From NCBI GenBank assembly GCA_007132145.1, contig SLPE01000132.1, positions 1 through 5,246 of the forward strand: 5,246 bases of DNA, written 5' to 3'. Shown piece by piece: positions 1 through 5,246 of this stretch. The notes beneath the pieces are model-generated. The model was not told the origin of the DNA and made no database searches. It saw nothing but the letters and a program-made list of their open reading frames with translations. Every line of letters starts with the position of its first letter. The first letter of the stretch is position 1. The DNA comes from Candidatus Izemoplasma sp. (lineage in GTDB: Bacteria > Bacillota_I > Bacilli_A > Izemoplasmatales > Izemoplasmataceae). The position numbers and the translations under genes are program-made.

Positions 1-35
1 AAGAGGTCGACTTTCTGTAGAAGGTCTGCTTCCAT
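1..35 (-). CDS. Possible 5' end of a divergent gene, cut by window edge
   Basis: Reading leftwards on the minus strand, an ATG at 35-33 opens a frame starting MEADLLQKVDL that stays open to the edge. It is preceded by a GGGTGA ribosome-binding-like site (42-47) about 6 bases upstream, and by an extended -10 promoter at 54-62. Eleven codons are too few to identify a product. The other two minus-strand frames are also open here, one from an ATG at 55-53 and one from a GTG at 43-41. The chosen frame is preferred only because of its ribosome site and its position downstream of the promoter. Confidence 0.35.
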   Translation of the reverse strand, partial: MEADLLQKVDL

Positions 36-53
36 ATCTTTTCACCCGCGTCC

Positions 54-62
54 ATTATATCA
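54..62 (-). promoter_or_regulatory. Extended -10 promoter for the divergent left-edge gene
   Basis: On the minus strand the sequence reads TGATATAAT, a perfect -10 box with a TGn extension. No good -35 box lies 16-18 bp upstream, which is usual for extended -10 promoters. The expected transcription start near 47-48 leaves a leader of only about a dozen bases before the ATG at 35. The word TGATATAATGG recurs exactly in the promoter at 4410-4418. Confidence 0.55.
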
Positions 63-95
63 TAAAGTGACGTCTTTCATGAAAAACATGATTGT

Positions 96-124
96 TTGAC
101 AGCGGCATGGATTACTTTTATAAT
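96..124 (+). promoter_or_regulatory. Perfect-consensus sigma-A promoter for the thiol operon
   Basis: A TTGACA box at 96-101 and a TATAAT box at 119-124 are separated by exactly 17 bp, matching the housekeeping sigma consensus at all twelve positions. The expected start near 131 gives a leader of about 27 bases to the ATG at 158. This placement also rules out the in-frame TTG at 92 as a start codon, since it lies upstream of the -35 box. No clear operator palindrome is seen around it. Confidence 0.88.
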
Positions 125-157
125 AAGGTGGACATCAGCAAAGGAAAGAGGTTTTTC

Positions 158-1369
158 ATGAGACGGTCCTGGAAGTGGCTGGGTTTGCTCGCGTTTTTGA
201 CGGGCGTTCTTTTTACAGCGGCGAGACCTCTTCTCGCCGAAGAAAACGGAGACGGGCATGTCATCTTTTTCGACGATGAAGCGTGTTTCGACTGCATCCA
301 AGTGAAAGAGTCCGGCCTTCTTGAGGAGCTCGAGGCGGCAGGTTTCACCGTCACGGTCTTCGAACTCAACGACAGGGAGGACCGTGCCGAAGCATTGCGG
401 TATGCCCGTGCCTACGACATCGCCTTGGCGGCACCGACGATCATCGTCGGCGAAAAGACGTACACCGGCAGGACGGCCATTCTCGACGCCCATCAAGCGG
501 GCGACATCGCTCTCCATGCCGCGGAGCCCTTGCGTGAGCCGATTGATAGCGATCCCCTGTCTTTCTGGATGGGATTGTTGTTGATGGTCGTCGGCGGATT
601 GCTCGACGGCATCAATCCATGTGCGATCGCGATGTTGCTCATGTTCATCTCGATTGTCGGCTTCACCAAGAAACGGAGCACGTTGGTGTTCGTCGGGCTT
701 TCCTACATCGGCGCGATCTTCTTGACGTATTTCTTCATCGGACTTGCATTCATGGGGTTGCTCGGGTTTTCCCGAGGCGCCATTCCCGCGCTGTCGACCT
801 ATCTGTACTTCGGTTTCATGGCGCTCTGTCTCTTTTTGTTCATCTTGAGCATTTACGATTTCTTCGTGACCCGCTCGCAAAGATACGACAAAGTCAAGAG
901 TCAGTTGCCGAAGTTCGTGCAACGCTTCAACCAACGCGTCATGGAGCGTTTCGCGAAAGCCTTGGAGTCCCGGGAATCGAACATGGGCAAGGTCATCGCC
1001 TTGTTCTTCGTCCCCTTTATCGTCGGCATCGTCGTCGGGGTGACCGAAGCGGCTTGCACCGGCCCGATCTATTTCGGCGTCTTGGCCATGCTCGAAGCAC
1101 AAGGGACTTCAACGACACTCACCTTGGTGGAGATATTCTACATCCTCATCTTCAACATCATGTTCCTCGTCCCCTTGTTGATCATCATGGGCATCGCCCT
1201 GAAAGCGAAATCGGTCGCCGGCATCTCGAATTTCGTACGGCGCCACATCTCCGTCATCAAAATCGTGACCGGCATCTTCTTCTTGCTCATGGCCGTGTAT
1301 TTCTTGCTTTTGGCGCTCGATGTCGACTGGATCCGTTTCGATTACGATTTCATGTCCGATTTCTCATGA
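158..1369 (+). CDS. Thioredoxin-like / CcdA-DsbD-type transmembrane fusion protein
   Basis: This 403-residue membrane protein probably carries electrons across the cytoplasmic membrane to an external thiol domain. Residues 1-27 look like a signal peptide or anchor (MRRS, hydrophobic core, possible cleavage after LLA27). Residues 34-115 resemble thioredoxin/glutaredoxin, with a CFDC redox pair (C43, C46) and a likely cis-proline in AAPTIIVG (P93). From about 137 to 388 there are roughly six membrane segments (near 137-168, 177-203, 214-237, 279-309, 323-347, 365-387). The first holds GINPCA (C155) and the fourth AACTGP (C300), matching the paired cysteines of the CcdA/DsbD family. The ATG at 158 was chosen because AAGGAAAGAGG (141-151) lies 6 bases upstream and the promoter ends before it. 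It is the first gene of the operon. In DsbD and CcdA, electrons come from cytoplasmic thioredoxin; that donor is inferred here. The external substrate is unknown. Confidence 0.85.
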   Translation: MRRSWKWLGLLAFLTGVLFTAARPLLAEENGDGHVIFFDDEACFDCIQVKESGLLEELEAAGFTVTVFELNDREDRAEALRYARAYDIALAAPTIIVGEKTYTGRTAILDAHQAGDIALHAAEPLREPIDSDPLSFWMGLLLMVVGGLLDGINPCAIAMLLMFISIVGFTKKRSTLVFVGLSYIGAIFLTYFFIGLAFMGLLGFSRGAIPALSTYLYFGFMALCLFLFILSIYDFFVTRSQRYDKVKSQLPKFVQRFNQRVMERFAKALESRESNMGKVIALFFVPFIVGIVVGVTEAACTGPIYFGVLAMLEAQGTSTTLTLVEIFYILIFNIMFLVPLLIIMGIALKAKSVAGISNFVRRHISVIKIVTGIFFLLMAVYFLLLALDVDWIRFDYDFMSDFS

Positions 1370-1382
1370 AACGAGGTGCCCC

Positions 1383-1673
1383 ATGAAAGGAAAAATCCTG
1401 ATTGAACACGAAGGCGAGACCGTCTTCAAGGGCAAAATCATCAATATTCCGATCAAAGAAGAAAAAGTCATCGAAAAGAGCATCGACCTGTTCGGAGACG
1501 ACAACCCGTGCATCATCCATCGTTCTTTCGTCAACGAGACGTTCGCCGAGCAGTTGGCCGCACGTCTGAAAAAGGCGGAAAACCGCTCGATCGACCTTAA
1601 AGAGCACCCCGATATCGCAGCGTTTCTCGATGTCGAAGGGGTGCCCGACGTCACCGTCAAGACGTTGAAATAG
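1383..1673 (+). CDS. Small single-cysteine protein of unknown function
   Basis: I do not recognise this 96-residue protein. It has no signal peptide or membrane segment, so it is probably cytoplasmic. It looks like a beta-rich start (KILIEHEGETVFKGKIINIP), a centre with FGDDNPCIIHRSF holding the only cysteine (C43) and a nearby histidine (H46), then a helix (about 52-67) and a short strand-like end. It starts 13 bases after the transmembrane fusion gene, with GAGGTG (1373-1378) four bases before the ATG, and ends 13 bases before the cysteine desulfurase gene. An in-frame ATG at 1320 would overlap the previous gene by 50 bases and was not chosen. Codon use resembles the neighbours, which supports real coding. 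Its position suggests a thiol or sulfur-related role, perhaps as partner or acceptor for the desulfurase, but this is inference from context alone. Confidence 0.8.
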   Translation: MKGKILIEHEGETVFKGKIINIPIKEEKVIEKSIDLFGDDNPCIIHRSFVNETFAEQLAARLKKAENRSIDLKEHPDIAAFLDVEGVPDVTVKTLK

Positions 1674-1677
1674 GAGG
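1672..1677 (+). promoter_or_regulatory. Consensus ribosome binding site overlapping a stop codon
   Basis: AGGAGG begins inside the TAG stop of the small gene (1671-1673) and lies 9 bases before the ATG of the cysteine desulfurase at 1687. A ribosome ending the small gene is placed directly over the next start site, which favours coupled translation. Confidence 0.75.
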
Positions 1678-1686
1678 AATGGGATT

Positions 1687-2811
1687 ATGGCTTATTTCGA
1701 CCATGCGGCTACGACGAGGATTTCGGAAAAGGCTCTCGAAGCGATGCGCGATACCGCCCGGCGTTTTGTCGGAAACCCCTCATCTTTGCACACGCCCGGC
1801 GTCGACGCCCTCAAACGCCTCAACGGATTGCGCGGCGACATCGCGAAACTGCTCGGCGCGAACCGCCGCGAGATCGTTTTTACAGGATCGGGGACCGAAG
1901 CCAACAACCACGCCTGGCAAGGTGTTTTCAAAGCGGTCGACGGCGGCCGGTTCATCACGACCCGCATCGAACATCATGCAACGGAAATGACGGCTCATGC
2001 CTTGAAAAGACTCGGAGCCGACGTCGTCTTCCTCGATGTCGACGAACAAGGGCTTCTCGATCCCGCCGCACTCAAAGACGCCTTGACAGACGACACGCGT
2101 CTCGTCTCGATCATCCATGCGAACAACGAAATCGGCACCGTCCAATCACTTCCGGACATCCGCAGTGTTCTTGAAGACCACCCGGCGCTTTTGCATCTCG
2201 ACATGGTGCAGACCCCTTTGCACATGCCGGTCGACGCAAAGGAAACGGGCGCCGACCTCATCTCGTTTTCGGCGCACAAGTTTCACGGGCCTCGCGGCGT
2301 CGGTTGCCTCTATGTCCGCGAAGGTGTCGAGATGGAACCGCTCATCCACGGTGGCGGACAAGAAGATCGCCGTCGCGCCGGAACGCATAACCTCCCCGCG
2401 ATTGCCGGCTTCGCCGTCGCGCTACAAGAAGCCTATGACAACCATGCGGCACATACGACACACGTCGCTGCGCTGGCAAAGCGCTTGCTCGACAAACTGA
2501 CGGATGCCGGCCTCGACTTCCGTTTGAACGGACCGCCGCTCGACGGCCGACGTCTGCAAAGCGTTCTCAATCTCGGCTTCGCAGAAGCGGAGGCGATGTC
2601 TCTTTCCTACGCGCTGAACACCGATGGCATCTACGTTTCATTGGGGAGTGCGTGCGACTCGCAAAACATCGAACCTTCACATGTCCTGCAGGCGATCAAC
2701 GTACCGAAGCGCTACCGCAACGGCTCTTTGCGTTTTTCGTTCGGCGATGAAAACACGAACGCGGACATCGACCACGCCGTCGACGTCCTCACCAACATCC
2801 TGAAAGAATGA
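1687..2811 (+). CDS. Cysteine desulfurase, NifS/IscS type (class V aminotransferase)
   Basis: This 374-residue PLP enzyme should release sulfur from L-cysteine as an enzyme-bound persulfide, giving alanine, for iron-sulfur clusters or thiolation. Visible motifs are YFDHAATT at the start, GSGTEANN (67-74), EHHATE with the PLP-stacking histidine (H96), HANNEIGT (144-151), LDMVQ with PLP-binding D172 and Q175, and SFSAHKFHGPRGVG with Schiff-base lysine K198. Then come GGGQEDRRRAGTHN (222-235) and the catalytic loop SLGSACDSQNIEPSHVL with C323. The full-length loop places it with group I enzymes (NifS/IscS) rather than SufS. It is shorter than IscS of about 400 residues and stops soon after the RFSFG segment, so the tail that IscS uses to contact IscU is reduced. 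No scaffold gene such as iscU follows; the operon ends in a terminator. The specific sulfur acceptor is unknown, so I give no gene symbol. Confidence 0.93.
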   Translation: MAYFDHAATTRISEKALEAMRDTARRFVGNPSSLHTPGVDALKRLNGLRGDIAKLLGANRREIVFTGSGTEANNHAWQGVFKAVDGGRFITTRIEHHATEMTAHALKRLGADVVFLDVDEQGLLDPAALKDALTDDTRLVSIIHANNEIGTVQSLPDIRSVLEDHPALLHLDMVQTPLHMPVDAKETGADLISFSAHKFHGPRGVGCLYVREGVEMEPLIHGGGQEDRRRAGTHNLPAIAGFAVALQEAYDNHAAHTTHVAALAKRLLDKLTDAGLDFRLNGPPLDGRRLQSVLNLGFAEAEAMSLSYALNTDGIYVSLGSACDSQNIEPSHVLQAINVPKRYRNGSLRFSFGDENTNADIDHAVDVLTNILKE

Positions 2812-2834
2812 AAACGGGCCGCCGGCCCGTTTTT
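2811..2834. terminator. Bidirectional intrinsic terminator between convergent genes
   Basis: AAAACGGGCC (2811-2820) is followed by a GCC loop and its exact complement GGCCCGTTTT (2824-2833), with one further T at 2834. The GC core is six base pairs, and the A/T flanks supply a U-run on both strands. The hairpin touches the stop codons of both flanking genes (TGA 2809-2811 on plus, TGA 2836-2834 on minus), so it can end both operons. Confidence 0.9.
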
Positions 2835-3073
2835 CATAGGTTTTTCATCGTCTTGTAAATCGAAATGCCCGTTTGTTTTTCGAAAGCTTTGTCGATGCGT
2901 TTTTCCTCGGAAAGGTTGTTGACGATGTCGCGATATCGTCGGTATTTCGCGATGAGTTCGGCTTTTTCCGTTTCGTTCGGCGTTTCGCGCATCGTTTCGA
3001 GGGCGTTGAGGAATCCGATAATTTCTACGATTTCATCGACATCGTAGTGTTCATAACTGATCGGATATTCCAT
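2834..3073 (-). CDS. UPF0223 family protein (YktA-like)
   Basis: This 79-residue cytoplasmic protein of unknown function begins MEYPISYEHYDVDEIVEII and carries AKYRRYRDIVNN, SEEKRIDKAFEKQTGISIYKTM. As I recall the family, this matches UPF0223 proteins such as Bacillus subtilis YktA, including length and the Y-P start, the YRxxxxIV segment, the EEKRIDK segment and the SGxSIYxT end. It is predicted to be mostly helical. The ATG at 3073-3071 starts one base after the phosphofructokinase stop, with only a weak site (GGTGA) before it, which suggests translational coupling. The frame is open further upstream to 3253, but that would bury it in the kinase gene and the extra residues do not look like the family. 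It ends in the bidirectional terminator. A link to glycolysis is suggested only by position. Confidence 0.8.
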   Translation of the reverse strand: MEYPISYEHYDVDEIVEIIGFLNALETMRETPNETEKAELIAKYRRYRDIVNNLSEEKRIDKAFEKQTGISIYKTMKNL

Positions 3074-3074
3074 G

Positions 3075-4205
3075 TCAATCACCGAAACTGATGCCGATCG
3101 CTTTTGCGGCTCGCACCAACTGTCCTTGCGCATCGACGAATTTCCTACCGCCCCGGCTCGTCTCCCCCGTCTTTCCGTCGCCGATGACCGTTTCGAGCGC
3201 CACATCGCTGATTTCTCGCCCACGACAACGGACCATCCGTCCTCTTTCGCCACGCATCAGCAAATCGACGGCGGCGACGCCGAAACGCATGCCGATGACG
3301 CGGTCGAACTGACTCGCGATGCCGCCCCGCTGCAAGTAAGAAAGATTCGTGTAGCGGACTTCGTGATTTTCGATGCGCGCCTGGAGATTGCGGGTCAAGA
3401 CGTCGCCGACGCCGCCGAGGCGTACGGTATCGGCGGAATCCTTGACGATTTCGCGAACCGTGACGTCTCCGTCTTTCTCCTTGGCGCCTTCGCTGACGAC
3501 GACGATCGCGAACTGTTTGCCGAGTTCGTCGCGTTCTTTGACTTTTTCGACGATGCGGTCGAGGTCATAAGGAATCTCCGGAATCAAGATGACGTCGGCG
3601 CCGCCGGCGATGCCGCCTTCGATGGCGAGCCAGCCGGTGTTGCGCCCCATCACCTCGACGACCATGATACGATCGTGGGAGTACGCCGTCGTATGGATCT
3701 TGTCCAAGGCGTCGGTGATCGTCGAAAGCGACGTGTTGTAGCCGAAGGTCACATCCGTTTCCGGGAGGTCGTTGTCGATCGTCTTGGGGACGCCGATGAC
3801 GGGAATGCCCTTGCGGTTGAAGTCGCGGGCGCTCGTCAACGTGCCGTCGCCGCCGATGACGATCAGCGCATCGACTTGGTTCCTACGCATGTTTTCGAGT
3901 GCTTGATCGGAGACGTCCTTGTACAAGAAACCCCCTTCTTCATCCTTCGCATACGGATAATGAAAAAGGTTGTCCTTGTTCGAGGTCTTCAAAATCGTCC
4001 CGCCTTCGTGCATGATGCCCGAGACGGCATCGAGGTCGAGCACTTGATAATCGTCACGCAAGAGACCGGAATAGCCGCGACGATAGCCGATTACTTCAAG
4101 ACCGTATGTGTTGATCGCCGTTTTCGTCAGACCGTTGATGACGGCGTTGAGTCCGCTACAATCGCCGCCGCCGGTGATGACGCCGATCTTTCTGATGGGT
4201 TCCAT
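3075..4205 (-). CDS. 6-phosphofructokinase, group III / mixed-donor type
   Basis: This 376-residue enzyme phosphorylates fructose 6-phosphate to fructose 1,6-bisphosphate in glycolysis. Motifs are TGGGDCSGLNAVI (11-23), GGTILKTSN (68-76), IGGDGT (117-122), VPKTIDND (139-146) with catalytic base D144, R179, MGRNTG (186-191), E239, R284 and LQRGGIASQFDR (291-302). They line up with E. coli PfkA G11, D103, D127, R162, M169-R171, E222 and R243. Gly121 at the position of PfkA G104 points to ATP. Lys141 at the position of G124, Asn76 where PfkA has R72, and Tyr290 where it has H249 resemble pyrophosphate-type enzymes. It is longer than the roughly 320-residue bacterial enzymes, with about 24 extra residues between E239 and R284. 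The start is backed by an AGGAGG site 8 bases upstream (+ coordinates 4214-4219) and its own promoter. The phosphoryl donor cannot be settled by eye; pfkA may be a misleading name. Confidence 0.93.
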   Translation of the reverse strand: MEPIRKIGVITGGGDCSGLNAVINGLTKTAINTYGLEVIGYRRGYSGLLRDDYQVLDLDAVSGIMHEGGTILKTSNKDNLFHYPYAKDEEGGFLYKDVSDQALENMRRNQVDALIVIGGDGTLTSARDFNRKGIPVIGVPKTIDNDLPETDVTFGYNTSLSTITDALDKIHTTAYSHDRIMVVEVMGRNTGWLAIEGGIAGGADVILIPEIPYDLDRIVEKVKERDELGKQFAIVVVSEGAKEKDGDVTVREIVKDSADTVRLGGVGDVLTRNLQARIENHEVRYTNLSYLQRGGIASQFDRVIGMRFGVAAVDLLMRGERGRMVRCRGREISDVALETVIGDGKTGETSRGGRKFVDAQGQLVRAAKAIGISFGD

Positions 4206-4235
4206 GGTGTTCTCCTCCTAAAGAGCGTTACCCAC

Positions 4236-4264
4236 ATTATACTTGTATCGGGGGTTTCTTTCAA
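4236..4264 (-). promoter_or_regulatory. Sigma-A promoter for phosphofructokinase-UPF0223 operon
   Basis: On the minus strand TTGAAA (4264-4259) and TATAAT (4241-4236) are spaced by 17 bp, differing from consensus at one position. The expected start near 4229 gives a leader of about 24 bases, too short for a riboswitch. The strong AGGAGGAG site lies just before the ATG. Confidence 0.82.
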
Positions 4265-4378
4265 GCGAGAAGACGACATTCCCTCCGTTGAGAACTCGAA
4301 TTTTCAGTGAATGCCCGACCGCGCGTGCCGAGCCATACGCCCTCAAAACATGTGGCGGCGAGGTCATGGACAAACTCT

Positions 4379-4398
4379 CGCGCAAAAGCGTGTTTTTT
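4379..4398 (+). terminator. Small hairpin followed by six Ts (weak terminator candidate)
   Basis: CGCGCAAAAGCGTG (4379-4392) can form a five-pair stem, including one G-U pair, around an AAAA loop, followed directly by TTTTTT (4393-4398). It lies just upstream of the deformylase -10 box, where it could block read-through, but no plus-strand gene ends nearby. The stem is weak and it may be chance. Confidence 0.25.
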
Positions 4399-4409
4399 AC
4401 AATCGCATT

Positions 4410-4418
4410 TGATATAAT
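4410..4418 (+). promoter_or_regulatory. Extended -10 promoter for the deformylase operon
   Basis: TGATATAAT is a perfect -10 box with a TGn extension. The -35 region at 4390-4396 (GTGTTTT) is poor. The expected start near 4425 falls directly before the GGAGGG ribosome site (4426-4431), leaving a leader of about 14 bases before the ATG at 4439. The region between the two divergent promoters (4265-4409) shows nothing else I can identify. Confidence 0.75.
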
Positions 4419-4438
4419 GGTCTTCGGAGGGTGGTCCG

Positions 4439-5032
4439 ATGATCACGATGAAAGACATTGTCCGGGAAGGACATCCGACCTTGAGTAAGCGGGCGACGCC
4501 TGTTTCGACGCCGCTAGAGGAGACGGACAAGAAGACACTCGTCGCCATGCGTCGATTTTTGATCGATTCACAAGACGAAGACATCGCGGAAACCTACGAG
4601 CTGCGTGAAGGCGTCGGTCTCGCCGCGCCACAAATCGACGTGTCCAAGCGGATGATCGCGATTTACACGAAAGACGAAAAGGATGAAATCCTTCACGACT
4701 ACTTGTTCGTCAACCCGAAAATCGTGAGCCACAGCGTCGCCCAGACCTTCATGCCGGGCGGCGAAGGCTGTCTGAGTGTCGACCGCGCCGTCGAGGGTTT
4801 GGTCCGTCGTCACAAGAAAGTGACGGTCAAGACCCATCTGTATCGTCCGGACACCGACACGCTCGAAGAAACGACGCTCACGCTTCGCGGATTCGTGAGC
4901 ATCGTCTTCCAGCACGAACTCGACCATCTCAACGGAATCCTGTTCCCGGAAAGAATAGAACAAGCGCTGCCGGGCGTCGAACCGCTCGTCTTCAAGACGC
5001 CCGTCTGCGAACCCAAGGAGGAAAACGCATGA
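4439..5032 (+). CDS. def: Peptide deformylase, type II (Gram-positive form)
   Basis: This 197-residue metalloenzyme removes the formyl group from the first methionine of new proteins, normally with Fe2+. All three family motifs are present: GVGLAAPQ (58-65), EGCLS (109-113) with metal ligand C111, and QHELDHLNG (158-166) with ligands H159 and H163 and catalytic E160. The length, the long stretch between the N-terminal helix and motif 1 ([17 protein letters not shown]) and the D/N-rich region before motif 2 fit type II enzymes of Bacilli. The final 20 or so residues ([12 protein letters not shown] end) are a poorly conserved tail. GGAGG (4426-4430) lies 8 bases before the ATG. Another in-frame ATG three codons later (4448) is less well spaced from that site. 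The last bases overlap the next gene by four. Confidence 0.96.
   Translation: MITMKDIVREGHPTLSKRATPVSTPLEETDKKTLVAMRRFLIDSQDEDIAETYELREGVGLAAPQIDVSKRMIAIYTKDEKDEILHDYLFVNPKIVSHSVAQTFMPGGEGCLSVDRAVEGLVRRHKKVTVKTHLYRPDTDTLEETTLTLRGFVSIVFQHELDHLNGILFPERIEQALPGVEPLVFKTPVCEPKEENA
5016..5021 (+). promoter_or_regulatory. Ribosome binding site inside the def 3' end
   Basis: AGGAGG within the last def codons (CCC AAG GAG GAA) is 7 bases before the ATG at 5029. The local Lys-Glu-Glu residues of the deformylase tail are partly dictated by this site. Confidence 0.75.
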
Positions 5033-5246
5033 AAATCTTCATCGACACCGCAAACATCGAACACATCAGGGAGATCGCCGCATGGGGCGTGCTGTCCGGG
5101 GTGACGACGAATCCGACGTTGATCGCCAAAGAAGGCCGTGATTTCAAGGAAGTCCTCAAGGAAATCGTCGAACTCGTCGACGGACCGATCAGTGGCGAAG
5201 TCATCGCAGAAGACGCAGAAACGATGATCGAAGAAGGTCGTCAAAT
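5029..5246 (+). CDS. Transaldolase / fructose-6-phosphate aldolase family, 5' part
   Basis: The first 72 residues of a small transaldolase-family enzyme are present; the gene is cut by the window end. The start [15 protein letters not shown], the segment [17 protein letters not shown] (20-36) and [11 protein letters not shown] (52-62) are hallmarks of the roughly 215-residue TalC/FSA group. Asp6 and the TTNPT loop match active-site positions. The Schiff-base lysine, expected about 10-15 residues further on, is outside the window. Such enzymes either transfer dihydroxyacetone units between sugar phosphates (pentose phosphate pathway) or cleave fructose 6-phosphate; most Bacillota members are transaldolases, so I leave the symbol blank. 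The ATG overlaps the def stop as ATGA (5029-5032), so the two are co-transcribed and probably translationally coupled. Confidence 0.93.
   Translation, partial: MKIFIDTANIEHIREIAAWGVLSGVTTNPTLIAKEGRDFKEVLKEIVELVDGPISGEVIAEDAETMIEEGRQ

Noticed and set aside
92..157. TTG at 92 as an upstream start for the thioredoxin-CcdA gene
   Set aside because: It lies upstream of the -35 box and before the expected transcription start, has no ribosome site, and would add 22 residues ahead of a normal signal peptide.
77..1102. Long open frame (341 codons) on the minus strand opposite the thioredoxin-CcdA gene
   Set aside because: It has low-complexity, D/E/R/Q/H-rich translation with no recognisable motif, and lies opposite a gene with clear domains. 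It is a shadow caused by codon bias.
619..1386. 255-codon plus-strand frame inside the thioredoxin-CcdA gene
   Set aside because: The product is rich in H and R and lacks domains; the overlapping frame holds the signal peptide, CFDC pair and membrane segments.
3074..3253. Upstream extension of the UPF0223 frame by 60 codons
   Set aside because: The extra residues overlap the kinase 3' end out of frame and look like shadow sequence, whereas MEYP matches the usual start of the family.
3072..4310. Long open frame (412 codons) on the plus strand opposite phosphofructokinase
   Set aside because: The translation is rich in D, V, R and A with no family motifs, while the opposite strand has all phosphofructokinase motifs, a ribosome site and a promoter.
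4206..4438. Possible small gene, riboswitch or gene remnant in the divergent spacer
   Set aside because: Open frames here lack ribosome sites and recognisable content, and the leaders of both flanking genes are too short for a riboswitch. Only the two promoters and a weak hairpin can be supported.

Overview
The window looks like ordinary chromosome from a member of the Bacillota, probably close to Bacilli. The clues are strong AGGAGG-type ribosome binding sites, consensus sigma-A promoters, a small UPF0223 (YktA-like) protein, a Gram-positive type II peptide deformylase and compact operons. Coding DNA is moderately GC-rich with many G/C third positions. UGA is a true stop, ending five of the six complete genes, so this is not a Mycoplasma-type code. 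The genus cannot be fixed from the sequence.

Left part (1-2811, + strand). A probable divergent gene runs off the left edge on the - strand. A perfect-consensus promoter (TTGACA, 17 bp, TATAAT) then drives three tightly spaced genes. They are a membrane protein fusing an exported thioredoxin-like domain to a CcdA/DsbD-type electron-transfer domain, a 96-residue protein of unknown function with one cysteine, and a NifS/IscS-type cysteine desulfurase. The theme is thiol and sulfur chemistry. A short hairpin at 2811-2834 sits between convergent stop codons and can terminate both directions.

Middle part (2834-4264, - strand). A 6-phosphofructokinase gene with its own promoter is followed, one base after its stop, by the UPF0223 gene. 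The kinase mixes ATP-type and pyrophosphate-type active-site residues.

Right part (4379-5246, + strand). An extended -10 promoter with a very short leader drives peptide deformylase. This gene overlaps by 4 bases a transaldolase / fructose-6-phosphate aldolase gene cut by the window end. Deformylase acts on nascent proteins, while the kinase and the aldolase-family enzyme both handle sugar phosphates.

The least explained part is the thiol operon, above all its small middle gene. I saw no RNA genes, mobile elements, CRISPR arrays or long repeats.
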